Assembly: GCA_946408995.1 (NCBI GenBank)
Contig: CAMJUL010000025.1
Span: 1-47,831 of the forward strand
From: an uncultured Clostridia bacterium
GTDB taxonomy: Bacteria > Bacillota > Clostridia > Christensenellales > Aristaeellaceae
DNA length: 47,831 nt
Direction: 5' to 3'
The translations under genes and the position numbers were made by a program. Below are positions 9,301 through 16,992 of the stretch, one piece after another (position 1 is the first letter of the stretch; each line of letters begins with the position of its first letter). The notes beneath the pieces are model-generated. The model did no database searches and was not told the origin of the DNA. It saw nothing but the letters and a program-made list of their open reading frames with translations.

Positions 9301-9508
9301 GCGCAAGGAGTCGGGCCTGGATGTCACCGACCGCATCCTGGTCACCTTCTGCTGCGGGGACAAGCTTGCCGGGGCTCTTGAGCAATACCGCGCCATGATC
9401 TCCTCCAGCGTCCTGGCTGTAAGCTTTGAGCGTGTTGACGCCTGCGATGGCCGGGAGTGGGACATCAACGGCGAAAAAGCGGTTTTCCGCATCGAAAAGG
9501 CCGTCTGA
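6377..9508 (+). CDS. ileS: Isoleucyl-tRNA synthetase
   Basis: Charges tRNA-Ile with isoleucine in the cytoplasm. The 1043-residue chain has the class I signatures HIGH (residues 56-59) and KMSKH (596-600), the editing domain with WTTTPWTLPSN near residue 225, and a C-terminal anticodon-binding region. The length, WDTHGLPVE, and KMSK followed by HLGN resemble the longer eukaryote-like IleS2 group rather than the roughly 930-residue bacterial IleS1. IleS2 enzymes are known to be less sensitive to mupirocin, so that trait is possible here by inference. The ATG has AAAGGAAGGG just upstream, and expression is governed by the isoleucine T-box. Confidence 0.97.
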   Translation: MYRKVSTDLNFAEREKEVLAFWKEHGIVEKNAHLRDGAKDTFTFFDGPPTANGRPHIGHVETRAIKDLIPRYQTMKGKSCLRKAGWDTHGLPVELEVEKKLGLDGKPQIEKYGIEPFIQECKKSVWKYLHEWEDMSERVAYWMDMKDPYVTYHDNYIESEWWSLKAIWEKGLLYEGHKVVPYCPRCGTALSSHEVAQGYKSVKEYSAFVRFKVVGQENTYIVAWTTTPWTLPSNMALCVNEKYDYAFFTFRGDTLIMAKDLIETVFTDEKDRADITVTRVVKGADLKGMRYEPLYPYIHADREKAWYVICDDYVTLTDGTGVVHQAPAFGEDDNRICRKNNIPLVLLVDAQGRFMEGTPWAGRFVKECDADIMDDLRSRGLLLKKMLFEHEYPFCWRCDTPLLYYARPTWFIKMTEVRDRLVANNRSVQWYPDNIKEGRMGNFVENVVDWGLSRERYWGTPLPVWKCEDGHIHVIGSRQELKDMAVGDADVPELHRPYIDGVVIRCPHCGKDMHRVKEVIDCWYDSGAMPFAQWHYPFENKDVFQKRFPADFISEAIDQTRGWFYTLLAESTLLFDRAPFEHCVVMGHVQDKDGRKMSKHLGNVVDPWTVLDKFGADAVRWYFYSSSAPWLPSRFYDEAVSEAAGKFMGTLWNTYAFFILYADIDGFDPKAHPLSAVHLTLMDKWILSRLNSTIRTVDESLASYSIPEASRALTSFVDDLSNWYVRRGRERFWGKGMAGDKEAAFATLYSVLETLCSLIAPFVPFMAESIYQNLVRSVQQDKPESVHLTDFPVADETYIDTDMENQMAALIEAVQLGRACRNQANLKVRQPLKTLFVKGAAFSEAFAALAEDELNVKKVEFVRDASALTDYRLKPQMKTLGPRYGKLLGKIREALLRQDGSAVVSAFERGEALTLDLDGTQVVLERADVLTEPIQREGLATQSAGEMTVALDTALTEDLIREGFAREVISKLQTMRKESGLDVTDRILVTFCCGDKLAGALEQYRAMISSSVLAVSFERVDACDGREWDINGEKAVFRIEKAV

Positions 9509-9536
9509 CCTTCAAAAGGCCAAAAAGGTGCACAAG

Positions 9537-9578
9537 GGCTGCCCTTGCCGGCAAAATGCCGGCAGGGCAGCCTTTTTT
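9537..9578 (+). terminator. Terminator of ileS
   Basis: A 15- to 16-bp GC-rich stem (9537-9552 with 9558-9572), an AAAAT loop and six T residues follow the ileS stop. Confidence 0.9.
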
Positions 9579-9645
9579 GATCCCTTATTCTGTTTGCGGG
9601 GCCGGGCATAGCTTGCCCGGCCTCGCTGTCAGCACATAAATCCGC

Positions 9646-9680
9646 AAAAAAAGCTGCCGGCACCCAACGGATGCCGGCAG
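9646..9680 (-). terminator. Terminator of the EF-G-like gene
   Basis: On the minus strand, a 9- to 10-bp CTGCCGGC stem is followed by C and seven T residues (9652-9646). It lies 40 bases beyond the stop of the leftward GTPase gene and faces the ileS terminator. Confidence 0.85.
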
Positions 9681-9719
9681 GCAGGTCTTCCGCGCTCCGG
9701 ATACCCGGGGAGCGAAGGC

Positions 9720-11786
9720 TTATTCTTCTTCGTCCTCTTCGATATGGGCGTTTTCGATGATCTTCTTCGCCACATCGCCGGGGACCTCCTCATAGCGCTC
9801 AAAGCGCATGGTGAAGCTTCCCCTGGCCTGGGTCATGGAACGCAGGTCCGTAGCATACTTGAACATTTCCGCCTGGGGCGCTTCCGCGGTCACCCGCTGC
9901 AGGCCGTTGATCTGATCCATGCCCATGATGCGGCCGCGGCGCTTGTTCATGTCGCCCATGACATCGCCCATGTACTCATCGGGAACAAAGACTTCCACAT
10001 GCATGATGGGCTCAAGCAGCACCGGGTTGGCATCGGCGCAGCCCTTCTTGTAGGCAATGCGGGCAGCGGTCTTGAAGGCCATTTCGGAGGAATCCACCGG
10101 GTGGTAGGAGCCGTCATACAGCTTGGCATGCAGACCCACCATGGGATATCCGGCCAGAACGCCCTTGACAATGTTTTCCCTCAGGCCCTTTTCAACGGAA
10201 GGAATGAAGTTGCGGGGAACCGCGCCGCCGACAACGGCGTCCTCAAACTCGAACTGGACGTTGGTGTCGCCGATGGGAGAGAACTCGATCCACACATCGC
10301 CGAACTGGCCGTGTCCGCCGGACTGTTTCTTGTGGCGGCCCTGGCAGGAAACCGTCTTGCGGATGGTTTCCCTGTAGGGGATCTTGGGGTCGGAAAGGTT
10401 CGCCTGGGCACCAAACTTGGTGGCCAGTTTGCTCTTGATCACATCCAGGTGCAATTCGCCCTGACCGGAAACAAGGGTCTCCGTGGTCTCGACGTTCTTT
10501 TCCACCTTGATGGAGGGATCTTCTTCCTGCAGACGGCTCAGGCCGGAGAAGACCTTGTCTTCCTCACCCTGCTTGGCGGCGGAGATGGCCTTGGAGATGC
10601 AGGCTTCCGGATAGGCGATGGGGGGGAATTTGATCACCTTTCCGCTTTCGCACAGCGTGTCGCCGGAGGCGGTGAACTGCAGCTTGCTCAGGGCGCCCAG
10701 GTCGCCGGCATACAGGGTATTGGCCGCGATCTGCTTCTTGCCGCGCATCATAAACAGGCCGCCGGATTTTTCCGCCTTTTCGGCGTTGGCGTTGTAAAGG
10801 GCGGTGCCGGAGGTCAGCTTGCCGCTGCAAACGCGGACCAGGGACAGCTTGCCAACGAAGGGGTCCGCTACGGTCTTGAAAACGAACGCGCTGAAAGGCC
10901 CGTTGGCGTCGCAGGCGATCTCCTGGCCGTCCACGGTCTTGAGCACGGACCCTTCGGGAGAAGGCAGATAAGTCACGATGGTGTCCAGGAGCTTGGCGAT
11001 GCCCACGCCGGTCAGCGCGCTGACGGCGACCACGGGGACGATGGTGCCGTTGATCATGCCCGCCCTGAAGCCCTGCAGGATCTCCTCATGGGTCAGTTCG
11101 CCTTCATCCAGGTATTTCATCATCAGGTCGTCGTCGGCGGAGGCCGCGGCTTCGGTCAATTCCTCCAGGGCGGTACCGATGTCGCCGGACATGGAGGCGG
11201 GCACGGGCACTTCCTTCAGGCCCTTGCCGGTGCCTTCATAAGCCTTGTTCTCCAGCACGTTCACAACGCCCTTGAAGGACGCGCCAGCGCCGATGGGGAT
11301 CACCAGAGGCGCCACGCTGGTGCCGAACTTGTCGCGCAGCTGTTCCACCACTTTTTCAAAGTCCGCGTTTTCCGTATCCATCCGGTTGACGATGAACATC
11401 CGGGCGACGCCGTTGCCTTTGGCGGCATCCCAGGCCTTTTCGGCGCCCACGGTCACGCCGGACACGGCGCCCACCACGATGCAGGCCGTTTTCACGACGC
11501 GCATGGCCCCGATCATTTCACCCACAAAATCAAAGTAACCGGGAACGTCGACCACGTTGATCTTGGTTTTGTTCCATTCCACGGGAGCGATCGCGGTGCC
11601 AATGGAAATCTTCCGTTTGATCTCTTCGGGATCGTAGTCGGAAACGGTGTTGCCGTCGTCCACTTTGCCCTGACGATCAACATGTCCGGCAGCGAAGAGC
11701 ATTGCCTCCGTCAGCGTGGTTTTGCCCTCGCTGCCATGACCCACCAACGCGATATTGCGGATAGCTGTGGTTTGATAGTCTGCCAT
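9720..11786 (-). CDS. EF-G-like translational GTPase (EF-G2 type)
   Basis: A 688-residue protein with the complete five-domain EF-G layout: GTP-binding domain to about residue 270, domain II, then domains III-V ending in a short acidic tail. The G1 loop reads GHGSEGKT (16-23) instead of the canonical AHIDAGKT form. G3 reads DVPGYFDF where true EF-G has DTPGHVDF, so the His that faces the sarcin-ricin loop is replaced by Tyr. G4 is NRMD rather than NKMD. These changes place it with the EF-G2/EF-G-like paralogues, whose exact role in translocation or recycling is not settled. It is alone, outside any str operon. The start has an AGGGGG site upstream. Confidence 0.88.
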   Translation of the reverse strand: MADYQTTAIRNIALVGHGSEGKTTLTEAMLFAAGHVDRQGKVDDGNTVSDYDPEEIKRKISIGTAIAPVEWNKTKINVVDVPGYFDFVGEMIGAMRVVKTACIVVGAVSGVTVGAEKAWDAAKGNGVARMFIVNRMDTENADFEKVVEQLRDKFGTSVAPLVIPIGAGASFKGVVNVLENKAYEGTGKGLKEVPVPASMSGDIGTALEELTEAAASADDDLMMKYLDEGELTHEEILQGFRAGMINGTIVPVVAVSALTGVGIAKLLDTIVTYLPSPEGSVLKTVDGQEIACDANGPFSAFVFKTVADPFVGKLSLVRVCSGKLTSGTALYNANAEKAEKSGGLFMMRGKKQIAANTLYAGDLGALSKLQFTASGDTLCESGKVIKFPPIAYPEACISKAISAAKQGEEDKVFSGLSRLQEEDPSIKVEKNVETTETLVSGQGELHLDVIKSKLATKFGAQANLSDPKIPYRETIRKTVSCQGRHKKQSGGHGQFGDVWIEFSPIGDTNVQFEFEDAVVGGAVPRNFIPSVEKGLRENIVKGVLAGYPMVGLHAKLYDGSYHPVDSSEMAFKTAARIAYKKGCADANPVLLEPIMHVEVFVPDEYMGDVMGDMNKRRGRIMGMDQINGLQRVTAEAPQAEMFKYATDLRSMTQARGSFTMRFERYEEVPGDVAKKIIENAHIEEDEEE

Positions 11787-11913
11787 ATTCGAGTCCCCCT
11801 ATGTTCATTTTGTGTCTCGGTTTTCAATGATATAAATGGAATAAAACCAACCGAATCCCTGTAATTTTAGCAGATTCATTATGGAATATCAAGTATTATT
11901 TTTCCCGCAAGCC

Positions 11914-11942
11914 TTGCGCGGGGCGCGTCCTTCTGGTAAAAT
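11914..11942 (+). promoter_or_regulatory. Promoter of the protein kinase gene
   Basis: TTGCGC (11914-11919) and TAAAAT (11937-11942) are 17 bases apart. They lie about 100 bases ahead of the kinase start and inside the open frame that precedes it, which supports the downstream ATG. Confidence 0.55.
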
Positions 11943-12045
11943 ATCCGTACTCTTTGTATATTTCCTGTCTTCCCGCCCGGCCGGACAAAATGCGGCATTT
12001 TATTTTGCGTCCCGGCCGCAACCCATATTCGGAGGCTTAAGGCCC

Positions 12046-13044
12046 ATGACGCGTTACCCTGACGGTGAATCCTATCCATACGGAAAGTCCTTCCTGGCCA
12101 ATGAAGGGCCCCTGATCCTGCCTGAATATTTCAAGGATTTCAAGGTGGTGCGCCCGCTTGGGCGCGGCCGCAGCAGCCGCGTATTCCAGCTTGCTTCCCC
12201 CACGGGGAAGGATTACGCCCTGAAGGTCACCATCTGCTCCACCCCGCATCAGACCAACAGCGCCATCCGGGAATACGCCCTTCTTCAGCGGCTGTCCGGC
12301 TGCCCCCATGTGATCAGGGTATACGATTTCCGTCTGGAGGTGTCCCCGCGGGGGCTGGTCAGCGCCTGGCTCCTGGAGGAATACGCCGGGGTGCTCAACG
12401 TCTGGAACCCCGCGTTTTCCTTTCCGTCCCGTCTGAAGGCCGCCGTCGCGGTCTGTGAGGCGCTGATCGAGATCAAAAAGCGGGGCGTCGCCCATCTGGA
12501 CATCAAGCCCGCCAACGTCTTCCGGGGAAAGGACGGCCTATGGAAGCTGGGGGACTTCAGCCATGCCATGCCCCTGAGCGCCCTGGGACAGATCAGCGGG
12601 GTCGTAGGCTCTCCCGGGTACATTGCCCCCGAGACGCGCACGCGGCGGCATTACAGCGAGCAGACCGACATTTATTCCATGGGCATCTTCCTGTACCGGC
12701 TTTTTACCGGGGAGCTCCCCTTCCCGCCGGACAGGCCGGAGACCCCTCAGCCGCCTTTTCCCCGTCGGGCGCTGCCCGACGCCCTCTACCGGGTCATTTC
12801 CACCGCTGCGAACGATGATCCGGAGGAACGTTTCCCCACCTTTGAGGCCCTTCTGGACGCGCTTATGTCCCTCCAAAGAAGCGACCTTCCGCCGGAGGGC
12901 AGCCTCAATACCAAAGGACGCCCAGATGACCGGCCCCCGACCCAGGGAGCCATTCACACCTTCGGGGACACCTTTTCCTTTGGCAGTGGAGAGGGCGGCC
13001 GCTATTGGTACGCGGAAGCCACCTGGTCCACCCTGGGCGGCTGA
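12046..13044 (+). CDS. Soluble Ser/Thr protein kinase
   Basis: A 332-residue Hanks-type kinase. The Gly-rich loop is LGRGRSSRVF (39-47), the ATP-anchoring Lys lies in YALKV (residue 60), and the catalytic loop is HLDIKPAN (150-157) with base Asp152. The Mg-binding motif is DFS instead of DFG (170-172). The activation segment ends SPGYIAPE, and DIYSMGIFLYRL follows. No membrane segment and no PASTA repeats are present, so this is not the wall-sensing PrkC type, and its substrate cannot be read. ATG 12046 is chosen because GGAGG precedes it and because the alternative upstream frame overlaps the promoter. It converges on the SRAP gene with a gap of only six bases. Confidence 0.9.
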   Translation: MTRYPDGESYPYGKSFLANEGPLILPEYFKDFKVVRPLGRGRSSRVFQLASPTGKDYALKVTICSTPHQTNSAIREYALLQRLSGCPHVIRVYDFRLEVSPRGLVSAWLLEEYAGVLNVWNPAFSFPSRLKAAVAVCEALIEIKKRGVAHLDIKPANVFRGKDGLWKLGDFSHAMPLSALGQISGVVGSPGYIAPETRTRRHYSEQTDIYSMGIFLYRLFTGELPFPPDRPETPQPPFPRRALPDALYRVISTAANDDPEERFPTFEALLDALMSLQRSDLPPEGSLNTKGRPDDRPPTQGAIHTFGDTFSFGSGEGGRYWYAEATWSTLGG

Positions 13045-13050
13045 AGGGCT

Positions 13051-13647
13051 CTACGCCTCCCACAGACGAAGGGCCGGCGCGCTTTTGAGCGCCGCACGGA
13101 GGAGGGCCTCCCCCCCTTCGCCGGACACCAGCCATTCCTCCGCCCGGCTCCTTGGCAGGATGACGGGCCGACGGGGATGCAGGGCCAGCGTATCCGCCAG
13201 GGCGTCCATGGTCAGGATGACAAACCTTGGTCCGTCCGCGTCCTTCCGGTACAGCCCTGCCAGGAGCATCAGCGTATCCCCGTCCGCGAAACGGATCCGG
13301 ACCTTTTTTTTCCTGCCGCCGCGCGTTTCCGCAGGGCCCCATTCATAGTATCCGCTGGCCGGGATCAGGCACCTGCGCGCAGTCAGGGCCTCCCGGAACA
13401 GGGGCTTCCCCGCTGCGGTCTCCGCCCTGGCGTTGATGACCCTGCCTCCCTGAAGGGGAAATCCCCACTCCATCCAAAACGGCCGGGGGATTCCCCGCAT
13501 GCTTTTTGCAAGCACAGGGCATGTGTCCCCGGGGAAGATCTCCCCCTCGGGACGCTCCTTTGGATTTTCCGTCCGGTTCAGTCCCTCAATGACCCTTCTC
13601 AGGTCCTCGTCCCCTTCCGACCGGTCGATGTAATACCGTCCGCACAT
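13051..13647 (-). CDS. SRAP-domain (YedK/HMCES) abasic-site protein
   Basis: SRAP proteins form a thiazolidine link between Cys2 and abasic sites in single-stranded DNA, shielding them during replication. This 198-residue protein starts MCGRYYI, so cleavage of Met exposes Cys2. Further family motifs are NARAET, CLIPASGYYEW with the active-site Glu, and HPRRPVIL with the conserved His. The start is fixed by the need for Cys2 and by GGAAGGGGG upstream. Its own promoter lies 25 bases ahead. The gene is a single unit, convergent with the kinase. Confidence 0.95.
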   Translation of the reverse strand: MCGRYYIDRSEGDEDLRRVIEGLNRTENPKERPEGEIFPGDTCPVLAKSMRGIPRPFWMEWGFPLQGGRVINARAETAAGKPLFREALTARRCLIPASGYYEWGPAETRGGRKKKVRIRFADGDTLMLLAGLYRKDADGPRFVILTMDALADTLALHPRRPVILPRSRAEEWLVSGEGGEALLRAALKSAPALRLWEA

Positions 13648-13671
13648 TTTCCCACGCCCCCTTCCGAAGGG

Positions 13672-13700
13672 ATTATACCCGGGGCTTACGCGCAGTGCAA
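13672..13700 (-). promoter_or_regulatory. Promoter of the SRAP gene
   Basis: On the minus strand, TTGCAC (13700-13695), a 17-base spacer and a perfect TATAAT (13677-13672) stand just ahead of the SRAP start. Confidence 0.8.
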
Positions 13701-13851
13701 GCTTTCCCGGCCCCCTTGAGAATGGAAAAACGTCGGCACAGGCCAAATTTTGCTGTTTTCAGCCGGTTTCCTTTTCTTTTTCCCAAAAAAGGAATATAAT
13801 GACAATCGTCCGATGCAAACAACGGATAATGACGTTCCGGAGGCGATCACC

Positions 13852-14415
13852 ATGAGCAACAAAACCCTCAAATCCCTTTTCAACCTTGACAGTCTGCGCT
13901 GGATCACCCAAATCCGGGTGACCGGGCCCCATGCCCTGATCCTGATCGTTGTCGGCATCATCCTGGTTCTGGTTCCCGGCACGGTCCTGACCACCCTGAT
14001 CCGCATTATCGGCGCCGCAGCCGTCCTCTCCGGTCTGTATCTGGGGTATTCCTGGAACAAAAACCGCGAAACGGAAAGCCGCTCCATGCTCGTGGCCGCT
14101 GCCATTGCCCTGTTTGCCGGCCTGGTCATGCTCCTCTTTCCCAATCTCCTGGTCAGCATCTTTCCCTTCGCGGCCAGCCTTGTCGTCCTGGCCAACGGCC
14201 TGATCCATCTGTTTGAGGGCCTGGAACTGCGCAAGAACAACTCCCCCCGGTGGCTTCCTGCCGTCATTCTGAGCGGCATAACGATCCTCGTCGGCCTGTA
14301 CATGTTCTTCCACACCGTCGCCGTAGGGTACTTCCTGGTCAAGCTCCTTGGCATCGTGATGATTTACAACGGCCTGTGCGGCCTGTTCATCACCAAACAA
14401 ATGAACAACAAATGA
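13852..14415 (+). CDS. HdeD-like (DUF308) membrane protein
   Basis: A 187-residue integral membrane protein with about six hydrophobic segments arranged in pairs, as in HdeD/DUF308 proteins. Visible pairs include ALILIVVGIILVLV with VLTTLIRIIGAAAVL, and MLVAAAIALFAGLVMLLF. HdeD in enterobacteria is linked to acid resistance, but the function of clostridial relatives is unknown. ATG 13852 is preceded by CCGGAGG, while the longer frame has no such site. A TATAAT at 13795-13800 could serve as the -10 of its promoter, with a weak -35. Confidence 0.82.
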   Translation: MSNKTLKSLFNLDSLRWITQIRVTGPHALILIVVGIILVLVPGTVLTTLIRIIGAAAVLSGLYLGYSWNKNRETESRSMLVAAAIALFAGLVMLLFPNLLVSIFPFAASLVVLANGLIHLFEGLELRKNNSPRWLPAVILSGITILVGLYMFFHTVAVGYFLVKLLGIVMIYNGLCGLFITKQMNNK

Positions 14416-14453
14416 GCTGACCAGGCTTTGCCCGCCCTGCCTCAAAAAAAAGC

Positions 14454-14482
14454 TTGACACTTTTCCGTCCCTTGGGTATAAT
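14454..14482 (+). promoter_or_regulatory. Promoter of rplJ-rplL
   Basis: Perfect consensus TTGACA (14454-14459) and TATAAT (14477-14482) with the ideal 17-base spacer, as expected for a highly expressed ribosomal operon. Confidence 0.93.
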
Positions 14483-14489
14483 ATTTTCC

Positions 14490-14631
14490 GGCTTGAAAGA
14501 GCCTGTGCCATAGACAGCAGGTACCGTTTCACGGTTTAATGGGAGACCGCCGGCCGAGGCGCAAGTGCAAACGAAGCATTCCTTTATGGTCTGTCCGATG
14601 CCCTTGTGCCCAAAGCGCAGGGGCATCTTTT
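14490..14631 (+). promoter_or_regulatory. L10 leader with attenuator
   Basis: The leader contains the element typical of Firmicutes L10 leaders: ACAGCAGGTACC, TTTAATGGGAGACC and GCCGAGGCG. This RNA binds the L10(L12) complex. It is followed by a stem (14597-14609 with about 14615-14627) and four T residues (14628-14631), a likely terminator. Excess L10-L12 should stabilise termination and lower rplJ-rplL expression. The structure is read by eye, but the location upstream of rplJ fits exactly. Confidence 0.88.
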
Positions 14632-14661
14632 AATACAGCCGTAAAGAAGGTGAATACAAGC

Positions 14662-15174
14662 ATGAGTGCAAATCAGGAAGCGAAGAAACAGATCGTCAGT
14701 GAGATCAAAGAGAAGTTTCAGCAGGCTCAGTCCGTGGTGGTGGTGCATTATTCCGGCGTGACCGTGGAAGAAGTGACCAAGCTGCGCAACCAGTTCCGTG
14801 AAGCGGGCGTGGAATACTGCGTCCTCAAGAACAAGCTGGTGGACCGTGCCCTGGACGAAATGAACATCAAAGGCCTGAACGAGCATCTGACCGGCCCCAA
14901 CGCGTTCGCGTTCGGCATGAAGGATGCGGTCGCCCCGGCCAAGATCATCTGCGAATTCATTGAGAAGAACAAGAAGGAAAAGGAAAACCTGTCCGTCAAG
15001 GGCGGCCTTCTGGGCTCCGAAGTCATGGATGTCGCCGGTATCGTGAATCTGTCCAAGGTTCCCTCCCGCGATGTTCTTCTCGCCCGTCTGGTCGGTTCCA
15101 TCCATTCCCCCGTCTCCAACCTGGTCTATTGTCTGGATGCCATCGCCAAAAAGAAGGAAGAGGCCGGCGCCTGA
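14662..15174 (+). CDS. rplJ: 50S ribosomal protein L10
   Basis: Builds the base of the ribosomal stalk, binding 23S rRNA and carrying L7/L12 dimers on its C-terminal helix. The 170-residue chain has the familiar N-terminal basic helix, the SVVVVHYSGVTVEEVTKLR segment, FREAGVEYCVLKN and a C-terminal L12-binding helix. The start at 14662 follows AAGAAGGTG. It is first in the rplJ-rplL operon behind the L10 leader. Confidence 0.97.
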   Translation: MSANQEAKKQIVSEIKEKFQQAQSVVVVHYSGVTVEEVTKLRNQFREAGVEYCVLKNKLVDRALDEMNIKGLNEHLTGPNAFAFGMKDAVAPAKIICEFIEKNKKEKENLSVKGGLLGSEVMDVAGIVNLSKVPSRDVLLARLVGSIHSPVSNLVYCLDAIAKKKEEAGA

Positions 15175-15221
15175 CCGACGCCTTTCCGCTTGATTGAATT
15201 TTGAATGGAGGATTGCGTACA

Positions 15222-15593
15222 ATGACGCATGAAGAATTTATTGCCGCTATTGAGTCCATGAGCGTTCTCGAGCTGAACGATCTGGTCAAGGCTCTGGAAG
15301 AAAAATTCGGTGTTTCCGCCGCTGCCCCCGTGGCCGTTGCCGCTCCCGGCGCCGCCGCTGCCGCCCCCGCTGAAGAGCAGACTGAATTCGACGTCATTCT
15401 GACCAACGCCGGCTCCGAGAAGATCAAGGTCATCAAGGCTGTGCGCGAAGTCGTTTCCGGCCTGGGCCTGAAGGAAGCCAAGGAATTCGTGGAATCTGTC
15501 CCGAAGGCGCTCAAGGAAGGCGCTTCCAAGGAAGAAGCCGAGAAGATCAAGGCCACCTTTGCCGAGATCGGCGCCACCGTCGAAATCAAGTAA
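15222..15593 (+). CDS. rplL: 50S ribosomal protein L7/L12
   Basis: Forms the mobile stalk dimers that recruit translational GTPases. The 123-residue protein has the N-terminal dimerisation helices, an Ala/Pro-rich hinge and the conserved C-terminal domain ([25 protein letters not shown]). ATG 15222 has GGAGGA at 15207-15212, and the nearby in-frame TTG at 15201 has no such site. rpoB does not follow, in contrast to the usual rplKAJL-rpoBC order. Confidence 0.97.
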   Translation: MTHEEFIAAIESMSVLELNDLVKALEEKFGVSAAAPVAVAAPGAAAAAPAEEQTEFDVILTNAGSEKIKVIKAVREVVSGLGLKEAKEFVESVPKALKEGASKEEAEKIKATFAEIGATVEIK

Positions 15594-15612
15594 TTTCATC
15601 CTCGCGCTTTCA

Positions 15613-15642
15613 GTTCCGGGTCCTGGCGGCCCGGAACTTTTT
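15613..15642 (+). terminator. Terminator of rplJ-rplL
   Basis: The stem GTTCCGGG/CCCGGAAC is followed by five T residues. Confidence 0.9.
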
Positions 15643-15655
15643 CTTTCACGTCAAA

Positions 15656-15682
15656 CGTGCCGCCCGGCGAGGCACGCTTTTT
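15656..15682 (+). terminator. Second hairpin terminator
   Basis: The stem CGTGCC/GGCACG, followed by C and five T residues, backs up the terminator 14 bases earlier. It ends 37 bases before the next gene. Confidence 0.7.
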
Positions 15683-15718
15683 CTGAGCCGGCTGTCTCAT
15701 TTGGAAGGAGGGGATCCC

Positions 15719-16990
15719 ATGACGCCGCTTCTTACGGACCGGGAACGCGCCCTGGCCAGGACCCTGGCCGAATTGGCCCGCGATGCGGGCGGCCGGGCTT
15801 ATTTTGTGGGGGGCATTGTGCGGGATACGCTGCTGGGCCGTCCCTGCAAGGACATCGATATCGAGCTTCACCGCCTCTCCCCCGATGCCGTCCAGTCCCT
15901 TCTTGCTTCCCTGGGGACGCCCCTGGAATACGGTCAGTCCTTCGGCATCTATTCCCTGAAAGGCCACTCCATCGATATCGCCCTTCCCCGGAAGGCCGAC
16001 TCCGACGGGGGAAACGGGAGCGTGGACCCGGAGGCGGACCCGCTATCCTGCGCCCTGCGCAGGGATTTTACGGTCAACGCCATGATGCAGGACGTCCTGA
16101 CCGGGGAGGTACTGGACCCGCTGGGCGGGCAGGAGGACCTTCGCCGCAAAGTCCTTCGGGCCACTTCCCAAAGCGCCTTCCGCATGGACCCGCTGCGGGT
16201 CTTTCGCTGCGCCCGTTTTGCCTCCGTCCTGGGCTTTCGGACGGATCCCGCGACCGTCGCCCTGGCGTCCGGAACGGATACTGCTTCCGTCGCCATGGAA
16301 CGGGTCATGGGGGAAACGGAAAAAGCCCTGCTCCTCTCCCAAAGGCCTTCCATCTATTGGGAATCCCTTCGGAGCATGGATCAGCTCCGCGTCTGGTTTC
16401 CCTCTCTCCAGGCCCTGTCCGGCACCGGGGCCTGGGGGCCCGCCATGCGCGCGCTGGACGCAGCCGCCCCCCTCAGGCAGCTTTCCCCCCATCCCCTGGC
16501 GTTCATGCTTGCCGCGCTGCTTGTCCACCCGGAGGCGGACGGAACCGGGGCCTCTGACGCGGCAGAACGCTTTCTTGAACGCATCACATCCGAAAAGGAG
16601 CTGCTTTCCCTGGTGCCCGCCCTGGTCCGGGACGCCCGCAGGCCCAACGCCCTGGCCCAAGACCGGGCGGACGAAATCGCCACCAACCGTCTTTTTGACG
16701 CTTCCCCGGATCCCGAGACCCTCCTTCTGCTGGCGCAGGTCCTTTACGGGGAAGACCGGACAGGTCGGCCGGAGAGAGAAGTCCGCGCTTTTCTGTCAGA
16801 CCGGCTCCGCCTTTACCGGGACTGGATGAAGCGGCCCTTCGTCACTGGCCAGGACCTGATCCGCGCGGGCTACGCCCCCGGGAAAGCCTTTTCCGCGCTG
16901 CTCGGGCGCTCCCACGCCCTGCGTCTCGCTGGCGTTCCCAAGGAAGAACAGCTCCGCATCCTCCTGCGGGAATCCCCGCCCGTCCCCTGA
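15719..16990 (+). CDS. CCA-adding enzyme / poly(A) polymerase family
   Basis: A 423-residue class II nucleotidyltransferase that probably adds or repairs the CCA end of tRNAs. The catalytic domain is clear: YFVGGIVRDTLLG (28-40), the metal-binding DID at 45-47, and RRDFTVNAMM near 113, the family's ribose/ATP-contact motif. The C-terminal half is helical and divergent, and no HD phosphohydrolase domain is evident. The start has AAGGAGGGG immediately upstream. It follows the rplJ-rplL terminators and converges with the pseudouridine synthase with a two-base gap. CCA addition rather than poly(A) synthesis is the likelier role, but the motifs do not decide it. Confidence 0.87.
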   Translation: MTPLLTDRERALARTLAELARDAGGRAYFVGGIVRDTLLGRPCKDIDIELHRLSPDAVQSLLASLGTPLEYGQSFGIYSLKGHSIDIALPRKADSDGGNGSVDPEADPLSCALRRDFTVNAMMQDVLTGEVLDPLGGQEDLRRKVLRATSQSAFRMDPLRVFRCARFASVLGFRTDPATVALASGTDTASVAMERVMGETEKALLLSQRPSIYWESLRSMDQLRVWFPSLQALSGTGAWGPAMRALDAAAPLRQLSPHPLAFMLAALLVHPEADGTGASDAAERFLERITSEKELLSLVPALVRDARRPNALAQDRADEIATNRLFDASPDPETLLLLAQVLYGEDRTGRPEREVRAFLSDRLRLYRDWMKRPFVTGQDLIRAGYAPGKAFSALLGRSHALRLAGVPKEEQLRILLRESPPVP

Positions 16991-16992
16991 CC

